NCBI RefSeq assembly: GCF_000154465.1
Contig: NZ_DS499577.1
Coordinates: 246,013-310,012 of the forward strand
Direction of reading: 5' to 3'
DNA: 64,000 bases
From: Alistipes putredinis DSM 17216
GTDB taxonomy: Bacteria; Bacteroidota; Bacteroidia; Bacteroidales; Rikenellaceae
Shown: positions 46,207 through 54,523 of the stretch, one piece after another
How the letters are laid out: the number at the start of each line of letters is the position of its first letter
Position numbering within the stretch: the stretch's first letter is position 1
Notes under the pieces: model-generated
Seen by the model: the letters and a program-made list of their open reading frames with translations, nothing else
Told to the model about the DNA's origin: nothing
The model's database searches: none
Position numbers and translations under genes: made by a program

Positions 46207-46531
46207 AATGGGTGTTTTATCTTGACAAAAGTACGTTTTATTTTTGCCGAAAGCAATTTTTGAGCGAAGTTCCTGGGGGCGGAGGGGTCGGTTCCGGAAT
46301 ATTTCGTCTTGTCGTGAGATGCGATGTGGTTCGGAATTGAATTTTCATTTGTACCAGACTTTTTGTATATTTGAAATATAAATGGGGAGCTGTATATGGT
46401 GTGATGTTTTCAAGTATATATTGGGGTTGTGGTTATTTCGTTAATCATAATGACTGCTTCACAACAATTAATATTTCAAGCCTGCTCCCCTCCTTGAATA
46501 TATTACAGATTATTCAATAATTAAACAAACT
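46207..46531. other. AT-rich gap
   Basis: No gene seen. A -7 box TATATTTG at 46366-46373 (plus strand) has TTTG only 14 bases before it. Base composition is unlike the flanks and continues into the small ORF that follows. Confidence 0.4.
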
Positions 46532-46726
46532 ATGATATTACTCTTGTTTATTATTTGTATAGTTAATCTTATAACATTCTATAATGTGGATTATAAATAT
46601 TACAAAGAACACGGAGAGTGGAACGATCATTCTAATACATACGGTGGAACATTTAGAAATTTAACAGCAGCTTGTGTTACATTTGCAATAGCTGTTGCTC
46701 TTCTTCTTGACAAATATTTAGGATAA
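46532..46726 (+). CDS. Small two-segment membrane protein, unknown
   Basis: 64 residues, with hydrophobic stretches at about 2-16 (ILLLFIICIVNLITF) and 43-60 (LTAACVTFAIAVALLLD) around a polar loop YKYYKEHGEWNDHSN. I recognise no family. It lies in AT-rich DNA between housekeeping genes, which suggests recent arrival. The hydrophobic pattern supports real coding, but no strong ribosome site is visible. Confidence 0.5.
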   Translation: MILLLFIICIVNLITFYNVDYKYYKEHGEWNDHSNTYGGTFRNLTAACVTFAIAVALLLDKYLG

Positions 46727-46785
46727 TCGAACGAAAAGAAGCGAGTAGCGGGAAATTTTATTTTAGTAAAAAAACGAATGGCGAT

Positions 46786-47547
46786 ATGGAACTGAAAGTG
46801 GCTTTGTGTCAATTCGACATGGTGTGGGAAGATACGGCGGCCAATCTGCGGACGGCCGGGAGAATGGTTGCCGAAGCGGATGCCGATCTGGTGATTTTGC
46901 CCGAGATGTTCGCTACGGGATTCGTGACCGATCCCGGTCGGGTCGCGCAACCGATGTCGGGTGAAATCGTGCAGGAGATGACCCGCTGGGTCCGGACGAC
47001 GGGCAAGGCCGTCGCTGGCAGTCTGATCGTCGAAGAGGAGGGGCGCTATTACAACCGCCTGCTTTTCATAAAACCTTCGGGCGAGCGGGTGCAGAGCGAC
47101 AAGCGGCATCTCTTCTCCATCGGCGGCGAAGGAGCTAATTTTTGTCCGGGACGGGAGCGGGGCGTCGTCGAATACGGCGGCATTCGTTTCCTGCTTCAGG
47201 TTTGCTACGACCTGCGCTTTCCCGTATGGAGCCGCTGCCGGAACGATTACGACGCTATTATTTACGTTGCTTCGTGGCCTGCGGGCCGCCGTGACGTGTG
47301 GCGGACGTTGCTCCGGGCCCGGGCGATCGAGAACCAGGCTTACGTATTGGGGGTGAACCGTACGGGGGACGACCCCCGGCTGCATTATTCGGGCGATTCG
47401 GCCGTGATCGGCTGTAAGGGAGAAACCCTTGCCGAAGCGGGGGAAGGGGAGACGCTTTTGACCGCACGGCTCGATATGGACGAGCTGCGTCGTTTCCGCG
47501 AGAAATTTCCCGCTTGGCGCGATGCCGACGATTTCGATCTGAAGTGA
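46786..47547 (+). CDS. Omega-amidase-type carbon-nitrogen hydrolase
   Basis: Nitrilase superfamily member of 253 residues with the Glu-Lys-Cys triad in place: ILPEMFATGF (Glu), SDKRHLF (Lys) and LQVCYDLRFPVW (Cys). Sequence and length agree with YafV/Nit2 omega-amidases, which clear alpha-ketoglutaramate or succinamate. It has no signal peptide, so it is cytoplasmic. Confidence 0.92.
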   Translation: MELKVALCQFDMVWEDTAANLRTAGRMVAEADADLVILPEMFATGFVTDPGRVAQPMSGEIVQEMTRWVRTTGKAVAGSLIVEEEGRYYNRLLFIKPSGERVQSDKRHLFSIGGEGANFCPGRERGVVEYGGIRFLLQVCYDLRFPVWSRCRNDYDAIIYVASWPAGRRDVWRTLLRARAIENQAYVLGVNRTGDDPRLHYSGDSAVIGCKGETLAEAGEGETLLTARLDMDELRRFREKFPAWRDADDFDLK

Positions 47548-47703
47548 TCGGATGTTCCTCGATGATCGGCAGAACAATCGGTTGTTTCAGCGCTTTTGTT
47601 AAATTCGTTTCAGGGGGCGTTCGATCTCAATATTTTTTGCAGGACGAATTTTATCCCTTAATAATTAACCTAGAAAGTACGTGTCTATTTATCGTTAGGA
47701 GCC

Positions 47704-48327
47704 TTGCTCCTGTTCTTGGCTTCGCTGGGCTGTTCCGACAAAGCGGAAAACACCTCACCGGAAGCTCCGTCGGAAGAACAGCCCACACCGAAGCCCGAAA
47801 AACCGGAGTTCGTGGATAAGAACACAACGATGGAAGAGAATATCGGCGAAGAATATCCAGACTGTTATTACACTTATTTTCGAATGCAGAACGCCAGTCA
47901 GGAGAATGCGATTTTCTTCATTTCAACTAAAATGAGTGCGAGCGGTGATATGATTAGAATCGCCCCGGGAGAACAGGGGACATGGGGACAGATGATGGAG
48001 AAAATGTTGTGGATAGACGATAACGATGTGTTGGTGAAAAATCTGGATGCGTTGGGTTTTGTTCAGTTATATTTCAATGTGCCCCCAATAACGGAAGATA
48101 ATTACCATGCCATTACCCCAGATGTAGATACGTGCGCTCAATACTCTTTCTTCGACCCTATGACCGAATCGCAACGCGGCACACCGCGCGATCAGTCGGC
48201 ATGGGTGCTCGAAGAGTTCCCCGACCGCCCGAACGCCGTGCGCTGGACTTACCGGATTACCGACAAGGACTATAAGGAGGCCGTGCGTCAGACGCTTGAA
48301 CGCTGGGCAGACCGGGATGAGGAATGA
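47704..48327 (+). CDS. Hypothetical lipoprotein with no normal start codon
   Basis: The frame from the TTG at 47704 gives 207 residues starting LLLFLASLGC, a lipobox (SLGC) followed by a Pro/Glu-rich linker and an unknown domain (YFRMQNASQENAIFFIS). The hydrophobic segment extends upstream in the same frame (YLSLGALLLF), but there is no ATG or GTG before the stop at 47671-47673. So either the TTG is used, giving a short signal peptide, or the original start was lost. I do not recognise the family. Confidence 0.55.
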   Translation: MLLFLASLGCSDKAENTSPEAPSEEQPTPKPEKPEFVDKNTTMEENIGEEYPDCYYTYFRMQNASQENAIFFISTKMSASGDMIRIAPGEQGTWGQMMEKMLWIDDNDVLVKNLDALGFVQLYFNVPPITEDNYHAITPDVDTCAQYSFFDPMTESQRGTPRDQSAWVLEEFPDRPNAVRWTYRITDKDYKEAVRQTLERWADRDEE

Positions 48328-48367
48328 TAAAGATGTCTTGCGGCGGTCCGCAGGACCTGAAAGACTG

Positions 48368-48397
48368 GCGCCCGGAATATTGATATTCCGGGCGCCG
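48368..48397 (-). terminator. Hairpin between the hypothetical lipoprotein and the phosphofructokinase
   Basis: 14 bp perfect stem GGCGCCCGGAATAT / ATATTCCGGGCGCC with a 2-base spacer, between convergent genes; the ends may be off by one base. Confidence 0.75.
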
Positions 48398-48437
48398 AAG
48401 TGTATGATTTCCGTTTTTCCGCCGTTACAAAAGGGAG

Positions 48438-49694
48438 CTAAAGATCCGTTTCGTCCCAGCCGAGGATCTTGCAGAAGTCGTACTCCTCGGGGTTGGACAG
48501 GTATTGGCGTGCCGCTTCGTAGTCGGGCGGGGTAATAGCCATCAGGATATTATCTACTACGGCTTTGAAGCGGTCGGACGAGATGTCCACCATGCGGGGC
48601 AGGATCTTGCCCGTCGCGGGGTCTTGCAGGTCTTTCAGGTAGAGGGGTTCGACGTTGCCGCAGCCGTCCACATAGACCATGCAGCCCGTCTTGCCTTCGC
48701 TGAAGAGCTTGTAAACGCCGATACCCAGCTCCGAGCAGTACGTCAGGTCGTATGCCACCGGCGTCTGCCCCCGGATTTCGTAACCCAACTCCACGGGGCG
48801 GGTCTGTACGTTGAGTTTCAGTTCCGCGAGCCGTTGGTCGAGCAGCATGCTGAAGAAACAGGCTTTCGACACTTTGCCCAGTTCGGGATGGCCGTGCGCG
48901 TCGTAGGTGAAGTGAATGCCGCACGAGGAGAGTTCTGCCTCGCTCAATTCGTGGAACACGCCTTCGGAGATGACCGCCGCGCCGTAGTCCATGCCGACGA
49001 TCCGGCGCTTGACGATGGACGAAACCATCAGACGGATGATCTTGTCGATGGTGATCGGCGTTTTGTTGAACATTTCGGGAATGACGATCATCGGGTAGTG
49101 GCACGCCTCGCCGATACCGAAGGCCAGGTGTCCGGCGCTGCGGCCCATCGCCGACATGACGAACCAGTTGCCGCTGGTGCGGGCATCGACATAGACGGCC
49201 CGGGCGATCACCGCTCCCTTGTCTTTGGCCGATTCGTAGCCGAAGGTCGGTGCACAGTCGGGCAGCGGAAGGTCGTTGTCGATGGTTTTCGGGACGTGTA
49301 TGTTAGCGATCGGATGACGCTTTTCTTCCAGAAATTTGGCCACGCGGTTGGCCGTCGATGCCGTGTCGTCGCCGCCGATGGTCACCAGCAGCTTGATGTT
49401 GTTCTCGGTGAAGAACTGCCAGTTGAAACGCTTCTCGAAATCTTCGTCCGAAGGTTTGAAGCGGCTCATGCGCAGGAACGAACCCGCGAGGTTGAAAATT
49501 TCGTCCGCTTTGAGGAAGGTGATGTTCTCCGTGGCGGGCGCTTCGCGGAAGAGCCCCGTGAAACCTTTGTGGAGTCCGATGACGCTGTATCCCTTCTGCA
49601 GGAAGGTTTTTGCCACGCTGCCCACTACCGTATTCATGCCCGGTGCCGGGCCGCCGCCCGTGAGAATGGCGATCGCTTCGTTTCGTTTGGTCAT
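48438..49694 (-). CDS. 6-phosphofructokinase, PPi-type
   Basis: Protein of 418 residues. It opens with AILTGGGPAPGMN. The GGDDT motif (Asp in place of the Gly of ATP-type GGDGS) and PKTIDNDL (Lys present) are the marks of pyrophosphate use, which makes the step reversible. The start at 49694 (MTKRNE) is taken because a longer frame to 49751 would add an unconserved leader. It is preceded by no clear promoter box. Confidence 0.92.
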   Translation of the reverse strand: MTKRNEAIAILTGGGPAPGMNTVVGSVAKTFLQKGYSVIGLHKGFTGLFREAPATENITFLKADEIFNLAGSFLRMSRFKPSDEDFEKRFNWQFFTENNIKLLVTIGGDDTASTANRVAKFLEEKRHPIANIHVPKTIDNDLPLPDCAPTFGYESAKDKGAVIARAVYVDARTSGNWFVMSAMGRSAGHLAFGIGEACHYPMIVIPEMFNKTPITIDKIIRLMVSSIVKRRIVGMDYGAAVISEGVFHELSEAELSSCGIHFTYDAHGHPELGKVSKACFFSMLLDQRLAELKLNVQTRPVELGYEIRGQTPVAYDLTYCSELGIGVYKLFSEGKTGCMVYVDGCGNVEPLYLKDLQDPATGKILPRMVDISSDRFKAVVDNILMAITPPDYEAARQYLSNPEEYDFCKILGWDETDL

Positions 49695-49776
49695 ATCGTA
49701 TCTGATTTTATAGCTCATTGACAGCATGAAATTAACGTGCCGAAAATACAATTATTTCGTTCGTACCGGAAAAAAT

Positions 49777-49803
49777 ATGGAGGCTTCCCGGGGGAGCCTC
49801 CAT
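49777..49803 (-). terminator. Terminator of the cold shock gene
   Basis: 9 bp stem ATGGAGGCT / AGCCTCCAT, 25 bases past the stop, with T runs on the minus strand. Confidence 0.75.
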
Positions 49804-49828
49804 ACGTTTTGGGGAGTAATGAAATGGA

Positions 49829-50029
49829 TTACTCGATTACGGTGACGTTTATAGCTTGTTCGCCTTTAGCTCCGTTTCCAAGTTCGAAAGCGACTTTCTG
49901 TCCTTCGTTCAGCGTTTTGAAAGAATCGGATACGATGCCTGAAAAATGTACGAAGACCTCTTTGCCGTCTTCGCGGGTAATGAATCCGTAGCCTTTCTTG
50001 CTATCGAACCATTTAACTTGACCTGTCAT
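49829..50029 (-). CDS. Cold shock protein, CspA family
   Basis: 66 residues; single cold shock domain with RNP1 KGYGFI and RNP2 VFVHF, ending VTVIE. Binds single-stranded nucleic acid and acts as an RNA chaperone. The long AT-rich leader before the start is usual for this family and may be regulatory. Confidence 0.95.
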   Translation of the reverse strand: MTGQVKWFDSKKGYGFITREDGKEVFVHFSGIVSDSFKTLNEGQKVAFELGNGAKGEQAINVTVIE

Positions 50030-50138
50030 AAATGAATATTGATTAAAAATGTATCAGCAAAGAAAGGTAAAAAGTGTTGATTCTCAAAATTTTTTCGCAA
50101 TTATTTTTGCACGTTTTTTGTTCCTCGAAAAAATAGTT

Positions 50139-50146
50139 ATATTTGT
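50139..50146 (+). promoter_or_regulatory. -7 box of the lipoprotein/radical SAM pair
   Basis: TATATTTG, with TTTG at 50118-50121 (17-base spacing, slightly short), 33 bases before the ATG at 50180. Confidence 0.6.
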
Positions 50147-50179
50147 TCATCCGTATTATCTGTAAAAAGTTTGAAAGCT

Positions 50180-50455
50180 ATGGGCAAGAAAGTAAAATGG
50201 GCGCTATTGACGATGCTGGGTTTTGCAACGGCTTGTTCGACAGTGAAGAACGCTCCTCAGGGAGGGCCGCAGGACCAGGCTCCGGATTCGGCCCGGGTCG
50301 AAAGACAGATCCGCCTGATGTACGGCGTGCGTCCTCCGGTACCTGTCGAGGAGGTCGAACGTCAGCAGGCCATCCGTGAGAAGACAGCCCGCAAGGAGGT
50401 TAAAAAGGCACAACGGGCCCGTGAGAAAGAGGCTCCGGCTTCCAAAAACGAATAA
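50180..50455 (+). CDS. Small lipoprotein paired with a radical SAM enzyme
   Basis: 91 residues from the ATG at 50180. Signal peptide with lipobox FATAC (Cys19), a Gly/Pro/Gln linker (NAPQGGPQDQAPD), then LMYGVRPPVPVEE and a highly charged C-terminus (KEVKKAQRAREKEAPASK). The LGFATAC and MYGVRPP stretches recall the TIGRFAMs class of lipoproteins next to radical SAM enzymes (TIGR04134, from memory). It ends 6 bases before the radical SAM gene. It is a likely substrate of that enzyme, which is inference; it is shorter than the class I remember. Confidence 0.75.
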   Translation: MGKKVKWALLTMLGFATACSTVKNAPQGGPQDQAPDSARVERQIRLMYGVRPPVPVEEVERQQAIREKTARKEVKKAQRAREKEAPASKNE

Positions 50456-50461
50456 TCGCCG

Positions 50462-51538
50462 ATGACGGGACGAAAGCTCGGGTTGCGCAAGCGTATCGGG
50501 CTGCGCCTTTTTTCCGATCTTTATGCGGAGAAGATCGCCGAACACAAGTTGCGTACGCTCTTTTGGGAGTGTACGTTACGTTGTAATTTGGCTTGCCGTC
50601 ACTGCGGCAGCGACTGTCGGGTCGATCCCGGCGTGCCGGATATGCCGTTGGCGGATTTCCTGAAGGTGCTCGATGAGGAGGTTACGCCCCACAACCGCCC
50701 GGAAGATGTTCTGTTGATCTTTTCCGGCGGAGAGGTGCTCGTGCGCAGCGATCTGGAGGAAGCCGGCCGGGAGGTTACCCGCCGGGGCTATGCCTGGGGG
50801 ATGGTGACCAACGGTCTGGCGCTCGACGCCGACCGCTTGCGAAGTCTGATGGATGCGGGGTTGAGATCCATTTCGATCAGTTTCGACGGCTTTGAGGATG
50901 CTCATAACTACATCCGGCGCAATCCCCGCAGTTTCGAAAAGGCGCTCGACGCGATCCGGTTGATCGTGAGGGAGCCCCGGCTCACCTACGACGTGATTAC
51001 ATGCGTCACTTCGCCGATGGTCGCTCGACTCGAAGAGTTCAAGGAGCTGTTGATCGCCGAAGGAGTGAAATATTGGCGCATCTTCTCGATCTTCCCTGTC
51101 GGCCGGGCCAAGGACGATCCGACGCTCGCGGTTACCGACGCACAGTTCCGCGAGGTGCTGGAGTTCATAAAGCGTACCCGTAAGGAGGGACGCATCGACT
51201 TGAGTTACGCCTGCGAAGGCTTTCTGGGCGGTTACGAAGGCGAGGTGCGGGACGATTTCTACCAGTGCGCCGCCGGGGTTTCGGCTGCCTCGATCCGGGT
51301 GGACGGGGCGATTTCGGGCTGTACCTCCATCCGGGCCAATTTCCATCAGGGGAATATTTACCGGGACAGTTTCTGGGACGTGTGGCAGAATCGCTTCGAC
51401 AAGTTCCGCGACCGCGAATGGGCCCGCAAAGGGGAGTGCGCCGATTGCAAGATGTGGCGTTTCTGTCTGGGCGGCGGTATGCACCTGCACGACGACCAGG
51501 AGCATCTGATGTACTGTCACTACAAGCGATTGCAATAG
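50462..51538 (+). CDS. Radical SAM/SPASM protein of the rSAM-lipoprotein type
   Basis: Protein of 358 residues. The radical SAM iron-sulfur site CxxxCxxC is at Cys41, Cys45 and Cys48 (CNLACRHC), with the GGE-type SAM motif in LLIFSGGEVLV. The C-terminal SPASM region has at least five cysteines (YQCAAG, ISGCTS, GECADCKMWRFC, LMYCHY), enough for auxiliary clusters, as in enzymes that modify ribosomally made peptides. Start and order fit TIGR04133 (from memory), always beside a lipoprotein gene, as here. Confidence 0.9.
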   Translation: MTGRKLGLRKRIGLRLFSDLYAEKIAEHKLRTLFWECTLRCNLACRHCGSDCRVDPGVPDMPLADFLKVLDEEVTPHNRPEDVLLIFSGGEVLVRSDLEEAGREVTRRGYAWGMVTNGLALDADRLRSLMDAGLRSISISFDGFEDAHNYIRRNPRSFEKALDAIRLIVREPRLTYDVITCVTSPMVARLEEFKELLIAEGVKYWRIFSIFPVGRAKDDPTLAVTDAQFREVLEFIKRTRKEGRIDLSYACEGFLGGYEGEVRDDFYQCAAGVSAASIRVDGAISGCTSIRANFHQGNIYRDSFWDVWQNRFDKFRDREWARKGECADCKMWRFCLGGGMHLHDDQEHLMYCHYKRLQ

Positions 51539-51554
51539 TCGGAAACACAATAGG

Positions 51555-51650
51555 AGAGAGACTGTCTAACAGGTCCCTGAAATTGAAAATCGTCCCTGTC
51601 AGGATCATTCCGACGGAGCATTAAAATCGGACTTGTTAAACAGCCTCTCT
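51555..51650. repeat. Imperfect inverted repeat of the AGGCTGTCTAACAAGTC family
   Basis: Arms 51555-51576 and 51629-51650 pair over 22 bases with three or four mismatches around a 52-base loop. The arm sequence is shared with the hairpins at 33761-33878. It lies between convergent genes and may terminate both. Confidence 0.6.
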
Positions 51651-51703
51651 TTGCGTTATGTCCGGTGAGGCGGACGGTTTTTTCCGGTTCGGATGTTCCG
51701 GTC

Positions 51704-52258
51704 TTATTCGAGCTTATGTACGAAGCTCTTCACTTCCTTGCGTTCCCGGGGCAGCGTTTCCCGGGTGCGGAACGGCTCCGCCAGCCGGTCGGCCGGGCCG
51801 GGGTAGCCGAGCGTCATCATCGTTACAGGTTCGATCTTTTCCGTGTCGAGGCCCAGCAGCCGGGCGCAGGCTTCCACGTCGAAGCCGGCCATCTGATGCA
51901 GTTGCATTCCCATCGAGGCGGCTTGCAGGGCGATCGAGATGTTCGCGGCGCCCACATCGTGCATCCAGTGCCGGTTATAGACATCCGTCCCCGGGAAATT
52001 CTTGTATCCGCAGGAAACCAGCAACACCGGAGCATCGGGCGCCCAGGCTCGATTGCCTCCGGTGAGGCACTCCGCGAGCCGGGCATGAGCTTCCGGATAT
52101 TCGCGAGTCGTATAGTAATATGCCCACTCCTGGGCATTGTTGCAGGAAGGAGCCCAGCGTGCCGCTTCGAACAGCAATGCCAGTTGTTCTTCATTGACGG
52201 GACGGGAGTCGTATGAGCGGGGGCTCCATCGTTCTTCGATGGTTTTTATCAGTTTCAT
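51704..52258 (-). CDS. Nitroreductase family protein
   Basis: FMN-dependent reductase of 184 residues: IEERWSPRSYDSRPV (phosphate-binding start), EAARWAPSCNNAQEW and MTLGYPGPADRL near the end, typical of the short branch of the family. Substrate cannot be told; relatives reduce quinones and nitroaromatics. Confidence 0.9.
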   Translation of the reverse strand: MKLIKTIEERWSPRSYDSRPVNEEQLALLFEAARWAPSCNNAQEWAYYYTTREYPEAHARLAECLTGGNRAWAPDAPVLLVSCGYKNFPGTDVYNRHWMHDVGAANISIALQAASMGMQLHQMAGFDVEACARLLGLDTEKIEPVTMMTLGYPGPADRLAEPFRTRETLPRERKEVKSFVHKLE

Positions 52259-53050
52259 ATCGGTAAATCATAGAATGTGTTTGGGTAATCCGCAAATTTT
52301 GTGCCCCGTGCATTACTGGATTTCGGGAAGATGCTCCGCCGGTTCCGATAGACGGTCGATGCGCAGTCGGGCAGCCGCTGCGTTCGGTGGGTGGCTGTGA
52401 AAAACCTTGCCTGTAAGCTACAGTCCCGGTTTTGCCGAAAAGCCGGATGATATGGCGGTTTTCGGAAGAAGAGGGGCAGACCTGAAATTGAGAACTCCCT
52501 GATGAAACTCTTTGTGTCCGTGTGGCCTTTCGCCGACTACAACGGCAGTTTACGACGATAAAAATTCCCGTAAAGGAAAGATTACTCTGATTTTTCGAAG
52601 CCTCGGATTGCGTCGCTTTTCTCCACTTTCCCGATAGCAGCAACCCTTGGACGAAACGAAGAAAAGTCGTTCGCGAATGACTTTTTATCTTCATCCGCCT
52701 TTGTATAAACGAATTGCCGTTGGAAAATAAAAATAAGAATCTGGATTGCGTTGCTTCGCGACTTGTCAAATAGCTCCTTGATGGGAAATACACAAACAAA
52801 AGCTGTTCCGCAGGCAGTTTTTTATCGCTGTTCGTTTGCCGTGTGACATGTCGCTGTCCGGAAATGAAAAAAGGAATGTTTTCGTATCCCTTCTCTCGGT
52901 CGGGAAAACTGGATTGCGTCGCTCTGCTTCGCTTCCGGACGAGTCTCTTATTGGGTGTACAAAAATCAAGGACCCCGCTTGATAAAGCGGAATCCTTTTT
53001 TCTTGTACCCTTACTTTCGGCGATGAATAGCCGTCGTATGCCCATAGTAA
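52259..53050. other. 800 bp without a recognisable gene, with a short repeat
   Basis: A minus-strand open frame (52191-53045) overlaps the nitroreductase and has no family look. The phrase GGATTGCGTCGCTT or a near copy occurs at about 52608, 52742 and 52912, and pieces around it are related too, so the stretch may be a degenerate repeat region. Confidence 0.45.
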
Positions 53051-53080
53051 AAAACCTTTGCCTTTTAAGGCAAAGGTTTT
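53051..53080 (-). terminator. Terminator of the tRNA-Pro operon
   Basis: 14 bp perfect stem AAAACCTTTGCCTT / AAGGCAAAGGTTTT, 9 bases beyond the tRNA 3' end. Confidence 0.85.
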
Positions 53081-53088
53081 GATTTTTG

Positions 53089-53163
53089 TCGGGGAGACTG
53101 GATTCGAACCAGCGACCTCCAACTCCCGAAGCTGGCGCGCTAACCGGACTGCGCTACACCCCG
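53089..53163 (-). tRNA. tRNA-Pro (anticodon CGG)
   Basis: 75 nt; anticodon arm CCAGC-TTCGGGA-GTTGG; T arm GGTTCGAATCC; 3' base A, CCA not encoded. The acceptor stem CGGGGTG / CTCCCCG has one T-T mismatch at pair 6-67. Confidence 0.93.
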
Positions 53164-53241
53164 AACAATATTTTTCACCGTAACTGATTTCCCTCTTTTT
53201 CGAGCCTCTACGCAAGAAGTCTTTTTCCGGAGGCTTCTTCG

Positions 53242-53316
53242 TCGGGGTAGCGGGATTCGAACCCACGACCCCCTGCTCCCAAAGCAGGTGCGCTAACCGG
53301 ACTGCGCTACACCCCG
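53242..53316 (-). tRNA. tRNA-Pro (anticodon TGG)
   Basis: 75 nt; anticodon arm CCTGC-TTTGGGA-GCAGG; same acceptor 5' strand as the other tRNA-Pro but pairing fully (with one G-T). First gene of the two-tRNA operon. Confidence 0.95.
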
Positions 53317-53384
53317 TTCCCAATCCGGGGACCTCTTGCGAGGTGTGTCCCGCCGATTGCGGAAATCAGTGCGATTTCGGAGTG

Positions 53385-53415
53385 CAAATATAAGGTCTTT
53401 TTTGTTTATAACAAA
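53385..53415 (-). promoter_or_regulatory. Promoter of the tRNA-Pro operon
   Basis: On the minus strand TTTG (53412-53415), 19 bases, TATATTTG (53385-53392): exact consensus, 68 bases before the first tRNA. The 240 bases beyond, to the HAD gene, hold nothing I can name. Confidence 0.85.
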
Positions 53416-53657
53416 CTTTTCCGGCTAAAATTATCTTTTCGAAGAGAGATTCCTTTTTCCCGACTTCCGTTTCGGGACCTTTTCAGGCCGGATTTCGAAT
53501 ATCCGGTCGCGTGTGCCACGACGTACCGTCCGTTATCCCGGAACGTTTTGTTATTGCAAGCGAACCGCTTGCAGTCGGTTTCGAATTATTCCGAATGTCC
53601 TCCCCGTATCGCAGCGATGTGCCGTTCGTTTCGGATGACGGTTTTCCGTTTTTGGTA

Positions 53658-54290
53658 TCATCTGCCCGGGCCGTCGTCGAACAGAAACCTGAAATCTTCG
53701 CGGGGCCGGGGCATATATACGTGGAATCCCAGTTCCTGCGCCGTGTGAAGATTTTCCGCATTGTCGTCGATGAAGAGCGTCGCTTCGGGGCGCATACCGC
53801 TCTTTTCGATCATTTTGCGGTAAATTTCGGGGGAGGGTTTCAATTCGTGCATTTCGTATGAAAGATAGGCTTTCTCGAAATAGTCGTCCAGTTGCAAACC
53901 TTCCTGGGTGAAGAGAACGTCTCGCACGAAAGGAAAAACCACGTCGTTGATGTTGGAGAGGGCATAGGTCCGGAATCCCCGTTCCCGCTGCGTGCGCACC
54001 ATTTGCAGCTTGTAGCGGGGGATGCCGGCCAGGAAGGAGGTGAAGGCCCGGCGGATTTCATCGTCCGCGATGTCGCGTCCTGCGCTCCGACGCACGTAGT
54101 CGTAGAAGTCGTCGTTCGTCACGTCGCCCCGTTCCAACCGTCCGAGAAATCCTTTCGGATGGTACGAGTCGATCAAATCGTCGATTTCGGTGAATCCGAT
54201 CTTGTGGAATTCCTCCACGCAGCGTGCTCTGTCGAGGTCGATCATCACGCCCCCGAGATCGAATACGATATTTTCGATTCCTTGCAGCAT
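53658..54290 (-). CDS. HAD-superfamily hydrolase
   Basis: About 210 residues from the Met at 54290. HAD motif I appears as FDLGGVMIDLD (second Asp present as Gly-Gly-Val variant of the epoxide-hydrolase-like branch), motif II in YALSNIND, and motif III/IV in KPSPEIYRKMIEKSG with FIDDNAEN. A helical cap lies between (residues 15-85). It is probably a phosphatase of a small sugar or nucleotide; substrate unknown. Confidence 0.9.
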   Translation of the reverse strand: MLQGIENIVFDLGGVMIDLDRARCVEEFHKIGFTEIDDLIDSYHPKGFLGRLERGDVTNDDFYDYVRRSAGRDIADDEIRRAFTSFLAGIPRYKLQMVRTQRERGFRTYALSNINDVVFPFVRDVLFTQEGLQLDDYFEKAYLSYEMHELKPSPEIYRKMIEKSGMRPEATLFIDDNAENLHTAQELGFHVYMPRPREDFRFLFDDGPGR

Positions 54291-54523
54291 GTCGGTCTGT
54301 TTCGTAGTGTCGTTATGGCCTGTCGGCAATTATCCGGCCGAATGCACCGGGCAGGACCCGGCTTCGGGTTTCAGCGATGTTCTTCGTTGAAATTTCCGAC
54401 GGATTTTTCCCGGTTGCAGGAGCTTTTCGGTGGCGGCCTTGTTCTTAGCACCGTTGTCCCGCTGTCGTGGTTTGTCCGTCCGACGTGCCCGTTACGTCGT
54501 TTGTTTGTTCGGTCTGTTTCCGG

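Noticed and set aside
52191..53045. Minus-strand 284-codon frame in the gap before tRNA-Pro
   Set aside because: It overlaps the start of the nitroreductase gene and its composition (many Ser, Arg, Thr) follows the degenerate repeats, not a protein family.
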